From Bacteroidales bacterium (GTDB taxonomy: Bacteria; Bacteroidota; Bacteroidia; Bacteroidales; P3), in NCBI GenBank assembly GCA_016296345.1, contig JAEDJL010000010.1, forward strand, positions 1-47,428: a stretch of DNA of 47,428 bases. The letters run 5' to 3'. The notes under the pieces were generated by a model. It did no database searches and had not been told where the DNA came from. It saw only the letters and a list, made by a program, of their open reading frames with translations. Positions 32,212-39,978 of this stretch are shown here, piece after piece; position 1 is the stretch's first letter, and each line of letters opens with the position of its first letter. A program made the translations under genes and the position numbers.

Positions 32212-32664
32212 CTACCAAAGAGTTTCTTTGACGATTTTATCAAAGGAAACCTCGTAGCCAAATTGTGCAAAAATCTTCTTTACAAACTCTTGTTCTTTGG
32301 GAGTAAAGGGCTTTGTGGCATTTCTTCTTCGGAAATATTCAGCCTGTCCGAAGTAATTGTAAAGTGCTTTCCTGATTTGGACGATGTCTTTTGCCTTTAC
32401 TTCTTCAAAAGACTTTGTCATGCCGTATGCTATGTCCGATTTTTTGTTTTCGACATAGTATTTGCAGTTGTCGGTATCGAGTTTTCGATGATTTAACACC
32501 ATGAAAAACTCGTCGTTTTCTTCACTGTATCGGGCAGAAATGCGACGCATACATTTTTCTGCAAGCGGACACTCTTCGCTCAGGCAGTTCAAATACCTCA
32601 AAGGTCTCTTTTCAAAATCAATATCTGCTGTTTTCATATTGGTAAGTTTTTGTTTTTCTGTCAT
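32212..32664 (-). CDS. DUF6078-like small cytoplasmic protein, function unknown
   Basis: A 150-aa protein with no signal peptide or membrane segment. A Cys cluster near the N-terminus (CLSEECPLAEKC) could bind metal. The middle has DTDNCKYYVENK and the C-terminal half is basic and helical (ALYNYFGQAEYFRRRNATK). I recall this arrangement from the Bacteroidota family DUF6078. Start 32664 is used; ATG at 32637 is possible. It is a single gene divergent from yitT, with array A4 between them. Confidence 0.68.
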   Translation of the reverse strand: MTEKQKLTNMKTADIDFEKRPLRYLNCLSEECPLAEKCMRRISARYSEENDEFFMVLNHRKLDTDNCKYYVENKKSDIAYGMTKSFEEVKAKDIVQIRKALYNYFGQAEYFRRRNATKPFTPKEQEFVKKIFAQFGYEVSFDKIVKETLW

Positions 32665-32715
32665 TTTTAAGCCGTTTTCTTTGATAACGTTTCAAAGTGT
32701 GAAAAAAGTATAAAA

Positions 32716-32821
32716 GATTATCAAAATTTTTTCTTGTTGATAATCGGATTATCTTACCAAGATAATACCATTATCACGCCGTGATAATCCGATTATCAAG
32801 CCAAAAAATTTTTGATAATCC
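32716..32821. repeat. Family A array A4: compact two-fold symmetric version
   Basis: Three full dyads start at 32739, 32761 and 32783 (22-bp steps, centres CGG, ACC, CCG). Half-sites lie 31 bp outside on each side, each past a 16-nt A/T tract (32723-32738 and 32798-32813). The whole array is therefore a near-palindrome, unlike the polar A1-A3. Confidence 0.92.
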
Positions 32822-32903
32822 TGAAAACCCGTCCCGAAAGTCCGATTTTTCTGCACAGGCTTTTGAAAAAAATGTGGCAAAGAGCCAATTATGTGTTGCA
32901 AGT

Positions 32904-32936
32904 CTTGTTCGGATTGGAATTTCTTTTGTACTTTTG
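32904..32936 (+). promoter_or_regulatory. Candidate promoter of yitT-rsgA-dtd
   Basis: TACTTTTG (32929-32936) matches TAnnTTTG and CTTG (32904-32907) lies 21 bp upstream. The leader to ATG 32957 is about 14 nt. Confidence 0.5.
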
Positions 32937-32956
32937 CCAACCAAAAAAAACAAACC

Positions 32957-33910
32957 ATGGATTTGACAGCTACACTTAAACAAGCGGGAGGCATATTGAA
33001 AACCTCAAAGTTTTGGATAGAATTGTTGATTATGACCGTCGGAATGATGGTTACGGCTTGTGCGGTTTACTATTTCCTTGTTCCGAGCAAGTTGATTATA
33101 GGAACTATTTCGGGATTGTCAATAGTTTTGAGCGGCGTTTCGGAGCAACTGTTCGGCGTTGCACTGCCTGTTTCGACGGTAATCTTCGTTATCAATGCAA
33201 TCCTTTTGGTTCTTGCCTACTTCCTTATTGGAAAAGAGTTCGGCATAAAGACCGTTTATACGGCACTTATTCTCGGTCCTATGATGAGAGTGTTGGAAAC
33301 CTATTTCCCATACGAGAACTTTATCAGAGAAGGAGGTTCGATACCATCTGTAATGGGCGATATTTGGTTTGACCTTTGCTGTTTTGTTCTTCTTTTGAGT
33401 GCGGCACAGACCGTTCTTTTCAAGATTAACGCCTCTACCGGCGGACTTGATATTCTGGCAAAAATAGTAAACAAATATCTGCATTTCGACATAGGAGCAT
33501 CGGTTTCTGTTGCAGGAGCGGTGATTTGCTGCACTGCATTTGCCATAAACCCTTTTCACATGGTTGTCATCGGTCTTATAGGAACGTGGATTAACGGTTT
33601 GGTCATCGATTACTTCACCGCAGGACTGAACAACAAGAAAAGAGTTTGCATAATCTCCTCCCAACACGAGAGATTGAGAGATTTCATAGTCAATGACTTG
33701 GTTCGGGGAGTTACACTCTACGAAGTAACCGGAGGATACAGCAATCAGAAGAAAACAGAGATAGAAGTGCTGCTGAATAAGGACGAATTCACAAGACTGA
33801 TGAAGCTCATAGAAGAAGAAAACATAGATGCCTTTGTTACAGCAGGCAATGTGAGCGAAGTTTACGGCTTGTGGGCAGGCAAAAACAGCAAACAAAGACG
33901 CAAAATCTGA
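32957..33910 (+). CDS. YitT family membrane protein
   Basis: A 317-aa membrane protein with five or six helices in the first 200 residues (DUF161-type, with the repeated pattern GTISGLSIVLSG and NASTGGLDILAKIVNKY) and a cytoplasmic C-terminal DUF2179-like domain (about 225-310, with CIISSQHERLRDFI and VTLYEVTGGYSN). The family is widespread and its substrate unknown. ATG 32957 is chosen over a frame starting 66 bp earlier, because the -7 box lies at 32929-32936. Confidence 0.9.
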   Translation: MDLTATLKQAGGILKTSKFWIELLIMTVGMMVTACAVYYFLVPSKLIIGTISGLSIVLSGVSEQLFGVALPVSTVIFVINAILLVLAYFLIGKEFGIKTVYTALILGPMMRVLETYFPYENFIREGGSIPSVMGDIWFDLCCFVLLLSAAQTVLFKINASTGGLDILAKIVNKYLHFDIGASVSVAGAVICCTAFAINPFHMVVIGLIGTWINGLVIDYFTAGLNNKKRVCIISSQHERLRDFIVNDLVRGVTLYEVTGGYSNQKKTEIEVLLNKDEFTRLMKLIEEENIDAFVTAGNVSEVYGLWAGKNSKQRRKI

Positions 33911-33951
33911 GTTTGGAGAATACTTTTTCGTTTTGTGAAAGCAAGAAAACA

Positions 33952-34893
33952 ATGGATAAAGGTACAGTCATAAGGACTACGGGCAGTCATTACACGGTCA
34001 AGAATGCCGAAGGCAGGGAATTTGAATGCTGCATCAAAGGCAAGTTCAAGATAAGCGGCATCAAATCGACCAATCCCGTGGCTATTGGCGACAAAGTGGA
34101 GTTTATCCCTTCCGACAAGACGTCTTACGGATTGATATGTGCCATAGAACCAAGGCAAAACTACATCATACGCAAAGCAACCAAGCTTTCAAAACAAACA
34201 CACATCATTGCTTCCAACATGGATCAAGCCTTGTTGATTGTTACCGCCGTTTTGCCACGCACAAGCACCGGTTTTATCGACCGATTCTTGCTTACCTGCG
34301 AGGCATACCACATTCCCTGCATATTGGTCTTCAACAAAACAGACCTTTATGAGAAAGAGACCAAAGAATATGCCGACTATGTGAAGTCAATCTACGAAAA
34401 AGTCGGCTATCGCTGCATGGAAACCTCGGCAATCGAGAAAACAGGCATAGAAGAGTTGAAACAAGTCTTGAAAGACAAGACTTCACTCCTTTGCGGACAC
34501 TCGGGAGTTGGCAAAAGTGCCTTGGTCAATGCCTTGGATTCAAACCTCAACCTCAAAACATCGTCCATTTCGCTCAGCAACTTCAAGGGAAAACACACCA
34601 CAACCTTTGCACAAATGTATCCCTTGGCGTTTGGAGGCAACATAATAGACACCCCGGGCGTCAAGTCTTTCGGAATGGTCGATTTTTCGCCGGAAGAAGT
34701 TGCAGGATACTACCCCGAAATGAGAGAAAGGCTGTCTGAGTGCCGCTACTACAACTGTACTCACATTCATGAGCCTGATTGTGCAATCAAACGTGCGGTC
34801 GATAATGGCGAAATAGCACAAGAGAGATACCTGAACTACCTTAACATAGTCAATGGAGAGGAAGTGCAAATGCAACAATGGCACACCAAATAA
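33952..34893 (+). CDS. rsgA: Ribosome small-subunit-dependent GTPase A
   Basis: Circularly permuted GTPase (313 aa) that helps mature the 30S subunit. An N-terminal OB fold (about 1-75) precedes the permuted G domain with G4 NKTDLY before G1 GHSGVGKSALVNAL and G3 DTPGVKSFG. The C-terminal zinc knuckle is CRYYNCTHIHEPDC. Start MDKGTVIRTTG at 33952 gives the usual OB-fold start and leaves 41 bp after yitT. It is followed by dtd after 13 bp. Confidence 0.96.
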   Translation: MDKGTVIRTTGSHYTVKNAEGREFECCIKGKFKISGIKSTNPVAIGDKVEFIPSDKTSYGLICAIEPRQNYIIRKATKLSKQTHIIASNMDQALLIVTAVLPRTSTGFIDRFLLTCEAYHIPCILVFNKTDLYEKETKEYADYVKSIYEKVGYRCMETSAIEKTGIEELKQVLKDKTSLLCGHSGVGKSALVNALDSNLNLKTSSISLSNFKGKHTTTFAQMYPLAFGGNIIDTPGVKSFGMVDFSPEEVAGYYPEMRERLSECRYYNCTHIHEPDCAIKRAVDNGEIAQERYLNYLNIVNGEEVQMQQWHTK

Positions 34894-34906
34894 CAAAACG
34901 AAAGAC

Positions 34907-35359
34907 ATGAGAGCCGTAATACAGAAAGTAAAACGAGCAAAGCTCACAATAGACAACCAAGAGTACTCAAAGATTGACGAAGGATTGATGGTGCTGTTGG
35001 GAATTGAAGACAGCGACACAGAAGAAGACATAACATGGTTGTCAGACAAGATAAGAAAGCTCAGAATATTTGAAGACGAAAACTCGGTTATGAACCTTTC
35101 GGTCGAAGATGTGAAAGGAGAGATTATGATTGTGAGCCAATTCACTCTCCATGCAAGCACCAAGAAAGGCAATCGCCCGACTTACATTCGAGCTTCAAAG
35201 CCCGAGTTTGCAAAACCAATGTATGAGAAGTTTGTTTCTTACACCAAGCAAACCTTTTCGTACAATGTGGTTACCGGAGTGTTTGGGGCAGATATGCAAA
35301 TAGAGTTGGTAAACAACGGACCGACGACAATTTTAATCGATACAAAGAACAAAGAATAA
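34907..35359 (+). CDS. dtd: D-aminoacyl-tRNA deacylase
   Basis: Removes D-amino acids (and glycine from tRNA-Ala) mischarged onto tRNA. The 150-aa protein shows the catalytic SQFTLHAST motif near residue 80 and the Gly-Pro motif NNGPTTILID near residue 138. Start MRAVIQKVKRAKL at 34907 matches the family; a frame start 54 bp earlier lies within rsgA. It lies 13 bp after rsgA and 6 bp before the small Cys-rich gene. Confidence 0.95.
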   Translation: MRAVIQKVKRAKLTIDNQEYSKIDEGLMVLLGIEDSDTEEDITWLSDKIRKLRIFEDENSVMNLSVEDVKGEIMIVSQFTLHASTKKGNRPTYIRASKPEFAKPMYEKFVSYTKQTFSYNVVTGVFGADMQIELVNNGPTTILIDTKNKE

Positions 35360-35365
35360 GGAAAT

Positions 35366-35617
35366 ATGAAAACCCTGCTGTTAGTATTGGGAGCAACAGT
35401 CGTATTGTTGGCATTGAGCTTCTGCTTTATAGGAATAAAGATGTTTGTAAAGAAGAACGGAGAGTTCAAAAGACGTTGTGCGAGTGTAGATCCGATAACA
35501 GGCGACCGCACTTCATGCGTTTGCGGCAAGAGCAATGTGTTTTCAGACAGCTGCAAAAGCGATAAGAAATACAGTCCTTTGGAAGTAAACAAAGAACTCT
35601 TGGAAGAAACAAGATAA
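35366..35617 (+). CDS. Small Cys-rich membrane protein, NqrM-like architecture
   Basis: An 83-aa protein with one membrane helix (about 3-27), a basic stretch, then four cysteines in the pattern C-x12-C-x-C-x9-C. I recognise it as a common small Bacteroidota protein of unknown function. The helix plus C..CxC..C layout resembles NqrM, the small factor needed to mature the iron centre of Na+-NQR in proteobacteria. Since this genome has Na+-NQR, such a role is plausible but unproven. It lies 6 bp after dtd in the same operon. Confidence 0.7.
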   Translation: MKTLLLVLGATVVLLALSFCFIGIKMFVKKNGEFKRRCASVDPITGDRTSCVCGKSNVFSDSCKSDKKYSPLEVNKELLEETR

Positions 35618-35636
35618 ACTTTCGACAGAGAGTCTT

Positions 35637-37445
35637 TTATTTCTCCAACTGCTTGAACTTTTTGCGAGCCTGAGTAACATAAAGGCTTGCAGGATAGTCC
35701 AAAATTATCCTTTGGTAGTACTCTTTTGCCAAGGCAGTGTCGTTATATTGGTTTTGTGCAATGTCGGCAAGCTGCATGAGAGCATCATCTGCCGTAAGGT
35801 CGTAAGGATATTTCAAAAGCAGCTCTTTGAAAAGGCTGTCTGCACGGTCAAAATCTCCTTGTTCTTTTGCCATTACGCCCCTCAGATAGATACATTCGTC
35901 AAAAACAGGGTGGAAAAGGTAGCTTTGCATAATCGTATTAAGATATGCTTCAGCTTTATCGTAGTTGTGATATTCTCTTTCCCTTTCGGCGTATGCAAAC
36001 CACTGCATTGCCCTGAATGTACTGTCGTCATCTCTGCACTCTTCAATCAAAACGCTGTACTCCAAGGCATCATTGGCAATCAGTTTGGTTGTCGAAGCTC
36101 TCAAAGCCTTGAATTGCGATAACGCCCACTCGATTTCACCGTTGTAATAGCTCAACATGGCTTTGAAAAACTTGGCTCTGTCGCTCAAAGGTGAGTTTGG
36201 ACAATCCTTTTCTACCTGCCAACACAAGAGACTTGCCTGCCAGCTGTCGCCATTTACGTTATATATTTCGGCACTCAGCAGTTTCATTGCGGCTTTTTGA
36301 TTTGTCGAGAAAGAATTTGAGGCAATACATTGCGACAAAATATCGACTGCCCTCTGTGGTTGCCCTGCATGGAAAGCCAAAAGCTCACACTCTTGCATTA
36401 TAGGGCTGAAATTATCTCGCAAAAAGCCATATTTGTTCAAAATCTCGTCAAATAGTTTGAGTAAATCGTCGAGAGGCTTTTTGTTTTTCGGATTTTGCAT
36501 GAATGCTTTGTACTTCACATTGGCATATCCCAAGAGACAGCGTTGGTAAAAGACGTTTTCTTCACCCTTGTCGATGATATATTTGTATGCTTTCTCGGCT
36601 GCAAGCAACTTTTCGGCATTATCCATGTCGGAAGCGAAGTCTGCAACCGTTGCACCGCTGCTGTGGTCAAATGTTCTGTCGATTTGTTTTGCCAAATCAA
36701 AAGCCTTGTCTGTTTTGTCTGCCTGACAGTAGAGCCAAAGCCCGAATTGAGCAATCGGAAGGCTGTTTTTGTTTGTTTTGTAGAGCTTTTCCCAATTTGT
36801 TTCGACAGATTTGATGAGGTTTGCCGAGTCTTTGGCAAACAAAGCCGCAAGATTGGTTTGTATTCTCGGAATATTGAGGGGATTTTCTTCCAACATCAAA
36901 AGGTATTCTTTGGCAATGGCTTCATAATCTCCCTCTTGGAGGAAAATATTTCCGAGTTGAAAGCCGTAAGCCGACTTGTCGTGCAACAATTCTCTGCCTT
37001 TGAGAAAGACTTTCTTTGCCTGCTCTGTATTTTTCGAGTACATGAAAGCATTTCCCGTGCGTTGAATGTCGGAATTGTTGGCTTTGAGGTTTTTAAGTAT
37101 GCGTTCAAACTGCTTTTCTGCCTTTTTGTCGTTGCCGTTCTGCCTGTACAGATTGTAGAGAACAACAGGCAGTTCGACCCTTTGAGGAAAAAACTTGATT
37201 GCTTCTTTGATGCAGCTTTCCGCTCCCTCAATATCTCCGTTTTCTTTCAACAGATTGAACAGCAAATCATAGACTTTTTCGTCTTTATTCTTTTTCAGAT
37301 AGTCTCGATAGAGGTTTGCAGCGTCTTCCCACCTGCCTTCTGCTTCCAAAGCGGCAGCCTGTCCGAGAGAAACGTCCTTTTGGGCAAACGCAACTTGGAA
37401 AGAAAGCAACACAAACGAGAAAACAATCAGAGCATACCTCGACAT
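35637..37445 (-). CDS. Secreted TPR-repeat protein
   Basis: A 602-aa protein with a signal peptide (1-21, ending VAFAQ) and tetratricopeptide-like helical repeats through most of its length, such as AEGRWEDAANLYRDYLK and NPLNIPRIQTNLAAL, with clear repeats again at the C-terminus (GDFDRADSLFKELLLKYP). It is probably a periplasmic scaffold for protein-protein contacts; partners are unknown. ATG 37445 is preferred because it leaves 4 bp after yicC, whereas a start at 37487 would overlap it. The two genes are probably cotranscribed. Confidence 0.85.
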   Translation of the reverse strand: MSRYALIVFSFVLLSFQVAFAQKDVSLGQAAALEAEGRWEDAANLYRDYLKKNKDEKVYDLLFNLLKENGDIEGAESCIKEAIKFFPQRVELPVVLYNLYRQNGNDKKAEKQFERILKNLKANNSDIQRTGNAFMYSKNTEQAKKVFLKGRELLHDKSAYGFQLGNIFLQEGDYEAIAKEYLLMLEENPLNIPRIQTNLAALFAKDSANLIKSVETNWEKLYKTNKNSLPIAQFGLWLYCQADKTDKAFDLAKQIDRTFDHSSGATVADFASDMDNAEKLLAAEKAYKYIIDKGEENVFYQRCLLGYANVKYKAFMQNPKNKKPLDDLLKLFDEILNKYGFLRDNFSPIMQECELLAFHAGQPQRAVDILSQCIASNSFSTNQKAAMKLLSAEIYNVNGDSWQASLLCWQVEKDCPNSPLSDRAKFFKAMLSYYNGEIEWALSQFKALRASTTKLIANDALEYSVLIEECRDDDSTFRAMQWFAYAEREREYHNYDKAEAYLNTIMQSYLFHPVFDECIYLRGVMAKEQGDFDRADSLFKELLLKYPYDLTADDALMQLADIAQNQYNDTALAKEYYQRIILDYPASLYVTQARKKFKQLEK

Positions 37446-37449
37446 ACTA

Positions 37450-38319
37450 TCACAAAATGTTGGCAACCTGTTCCTTAATCTTCTCAAGCTCGTCTTTCAT
37501 CTTGACAACCAAGACTTGAATGTCGGCATCGTTTGCCTTAGAACCCAAAGTGTTAATCTCTCTTCCCATTTCCTGAGCGATAAAGCCCAATTTCTTACCC
37601 TGACACTCCTCTTTGGAAAGACATTGCAAGAAATAGTCGAGATGTTGTCTCAAACGAACCTTCTCTTCTGTGATGTCGAGCTTCTCGATGTAGTAAATCA
37701 TCTCTTGTTCGAGGCGGTTGTCGTCTGTCTTTACGCTTTCAATTTCTTTCAATCGGGCAATCAGTCTGTCCTTTATTCTTTCGCATCTTCCGCTTTCGTA
37801 CTTCTCCACTTCTTTGAGGAGTTCTCCTATTATATTTATGCGTTTTACAAAGTCTTTTTCCAAAATTGCACCCTCGCAAACCCTGTATTGGTCCAACTGT
37901 TCGGCAGCATTGCGAGCCAAATCGAGAAAAGCAGATATTTCTTTCTCGTCAAGCTCTGTTTGTTCGCTGCATTTGACCTCGGGTTGATTGAGAACGTATG
38001 TCAAAAGGTTGGTTGTGTCAGCTCCGACTTTCATTGCAAGAGAGTAAAGCGACTTATAAAGACTTGTAAACGCCTCGGGGTCAATCCCCAAAGACGGTTC
38101 GGCATTCGTTTTCTCGATTGTGGCAATACAATCTATCTTTCCTCTTGTGAGCTTTTCGGAAAAGATATTTCTTACTTCAAGTTCCAATTCTCTGTAACGC
38201 ACAGGCAGCTTTACCGAAGCGTCCAATGCCTTTCCGTTTAACGATTTTATTTCCAAAGCAATCAAAAAATCTCCGCATTGAGCCTTTGCTTTGCCAAATC
38301 CTGTCATCGATTTTATCAT
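37450..38319 (-). CDS. YicC/YloC family endoribonuclease
   Basis: A 289-aa member of the YicC family, recently linked to RNA cleavage. The diagnostic N-terminus MIKSMTGFGKAKAQ and the C-terminal CQGKKLGFIAQEMGREINTLGSKAND are both present. The family is often followed by gmk; here a TPR gene follows instead. A -7 box TATTTTTG lies at 38356-38363. Confidence 0.93.
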   Translation of the reverse strand: MIKSMTGFGKAKAQCGDFLIALEIKSLNGKALDASVKLPVRYRELELEVRNIFSEKLTRGKIDCIATIEKTNAEPSLGIDPEAFTSLYKSLYSLAMKVGADTTNLLTYVLNQPEVKCSEQTELDEKEISAFLDLARNAAEQLDQYRVCEGAILEKDFVKRINIIGELLKEVEKYESGRCERIKDRLIARLKEIESVKTDDNRLEQEMIYYIEKLDITEEKVRLRQHLDYFLQCLSKEECQGKKLGFIAQEMGREINTLGSKANDADIQVLVVKMKDELEKIKEQVANIL

Positions 38320-38355
38320 ATCGTATCTTGGTGTTTAGTCAAAAAAATCAAACAG

Positions 38356-38363
38356 CAAAAATA
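38356..38363 (-). promoter_or_regulatory. Candidate -7 box of yicC
   Basis: TATTTTTG on the minus strand, about 37 bp before the yicC start; no clear -33 element. Confidence 0.4.
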
Positions 38364-38415
38364 CAAAATCATTTGATTATTCGTTGTATCAAATAGTCAT
38401 TAGAGTAAAATTTGT

Positions 38416-38423
38416 TACTTTTG
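38416..38423 (+). promoter_or_regulatory. Candidate -7 box of the 38.5-47.2 kb run
   Basis: TACTTTTG matches TAnnTTTG 26 bp before ATG 38450; -33 is unclear. It could drive all eight downstream plus-strand genes. Confidence 0.45.
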
Positions 38424-38449
38424 CAGTATAAACCAAATAAAATGAGATT

Positions 38450-39127
38450 ATGTATTGGATAATTTTCATAGGATTCAGCTTGTTGAGCTGGATTATCGGA
38501 AACCGATTGAATGCGAGCTTCAAAGCCTATTCCAAAATCCCGACCGAGAACAACTTTACGGGGAAAGACGTTGCCGAAAAGATGTTACGCGACAATGATA
38601 TAACAGATGTGAGTGTCAGATGTGTGGAAGGACAGCTTACGGACCACTATAATCCCGTTACAAAGGAGATAAACCTTTCCAAAGCGGTATATTATGGCAA
38701 CAGTGTGGCGTCTGCAGCCGTTGCAGCTCACGAATGCGGACACGCAGTGCAGCATGCCGAGGGTTATGCTTGGTTACAACTTCGCAGTAGCTTGGTTCCC
38801 GTTGTCAATTTCGCTTCCAAGTGGGTTATGTGGGTGCTTTTGGCAGGAATGATTTTGATTCAATCGTTTCCACAGTTGCTTTTGGCAGGAATAGTCTTGT
38901 TTGCATTGACAACATTGTTTAGTTTCGTTACGCTTCCTGTCGAAATCAATGCTTCAAAAAGAGCATTGGCTTGGATTGATGCTCACAGAATAACATCAAA
39001 TGCCACTCACCCGAAGGCACAACACGCTTTGCGTCTTGCAGCTTACACATACGTTGTTGCCGCTCTTTCTTCCCTTGCAACATTATTCTATTATGTGATG
39101 ATATATTTGGGAGGCAGAGACGATTAA
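38450..39127 (+). CDS. Neutral zinc metallopeptidase, YugP-like
   Basis: A 225-aa membrane protein of the YugP/Zn_peptidase_2 family. An N-terminal helix (1-18), the zinc motif HECGH within VAAHECGHAVQHAEGY (about 92-107), two central helices (about 122-165) and a C-terminal helix. A second conserved block is VEINASKRALAWI. Function is not established in any species I know. First gene of the run, 14 bp before the PASTA gene. Confidence 0.92.
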   Translation: MYWIIFIGFSLLSWIIGNRLNASFKAYSKIPTENNFTGKDVAEKMLRDNDITDVSVRCVEGQLTDHYNPVTKEINLSKAVYYGNSVASAAVAAHECGHAVQHAEGYAWLQLRSSLVPVVNFASKWVMWVLLAGMILIQSFPQLLLAGIVLFALTTLFSFVTLPVEINASKRALAWIDAHRITSNATHPKAQHALRLAAYTYVVAALSSLATLFYYVMIYLGGRDD

Positions 39128-39141
39128 AAGAGATTTGAAAT

Positions 39142-39978
39142 ATGTCATTTAAACAGTTTATAAAAAGCAAAACCTTTTTCATTCATTTGGGACTGATAGT
39201 TGCAAGTTTCTTGTTGCTTTTGGTCATATCGTTTTTTGCCTTGAAGATTTACACTCGCCACGGTCAAGAATATACAGTGCCTGATATTGAGGGTAAGTTG
39301 GTGAGCGAGATTGAACAAATGAGCGAAATGAAGTACTTTGACTTGGTTGTGATAGACTCAATCTTCAAAGAAGACGTCCCTTCGGGAACAATACTGAGCC
39401 AAGAACCCGTTTCAGACTCAAAAGTCAAGAAAGGAAGAAAGATATACGTTACAGTATCTTCATTAAGCGGCGACGAACTTAATATGCCTTTGTGTACAGA
39501 CATCAGTCTTAAAACAGCAGTGCAATCACTTACCGACATAGGTTTGAGAATTGGCAATATATCATTTCGTCCGGGGGATATATCAAACATTGTTATCGAA
39601 CAGCGAAAGTCAGGCAAGCTTATACGTCAGAATGAGAAGGTAAGACGAGGCGATGTCATCGACTTGGTTGTGGAAATGGACGTAAACAGCACGACAACCA
39701 ACATGCCTGACATCTTAGGCAAGACAGAGGCAGAAGCAGAGAAGCTCTTGTGGTCGGCAGGCTTGAATGTGGGCAGAAAAACTTTTGACGGACAAAAAGA
39801 TAACAACCATTCGAGAGTGGTAAGTTACGACCCCACTTTCAAAGGTCTCACACTCGGAACAACCGTTTCGCTTCATTTTATCAACGATACCAAGAATAGT
39901 TATAAGAAAACTTTGAGACAATTTGAGGAACAACTGATATTGGAACAAAACGGCTATGAAGAGGAAGTTGAAGAATAG
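39142..39978 (+). CDS. PASTA-domain membrane protein without kinase
   Basis: A 278-aa protein with one membrane helix (about 14-36) and three extracytoplasmic PASTA repeats: about 45-112 (VPDIEGKLVSEIEQ), 115-185 (MPLCTDISLKTAVQSL) and 190-258 (MPDILGKTEAEAEKLL). PASTA domains usually sense peptidoglycan or lipid II when joined to a Ser/Thr kinase or penicillin-binding protein; no such domain is attached here. The 3' end overlaps the next gene by 23 bp. Confidence 0.9.
   Translation: MSFKQFIKSKTFFIHLGLIVASFLLLLVISFFALKIYTRHGQEYTVPDIEGKLVSEIEQMSEMKYFDLVVIDSIFKEDVPSGTILSQEPVSDSKVKKGRKIYVTVSSLSGDELNMPLCTDISLKTAVQSLTDIGLRIGNISFRPGDISNIVIEQRKSGKLIRQNEKVRRGDVIDLVVEMDVNSTTTNMPDILGKTEAEAEKLLWSAGLNVGRKTFDGQKDNNHSRVVSYDPTFKGLTLGTTVSLHFINDTKNSYKKTLRQFEEQLILEQNGYEEEVEE

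Noticed and set aside
33119..33952. 277-aa minus-strand open frame
   Set aside because: Antisense to yitT, whose membrane pattern and start are well supported.
36495..37478. 327-aa plus-strand open frame
   Set aside because: Antisense to the TPR gene; composition is that of a shadow frame.
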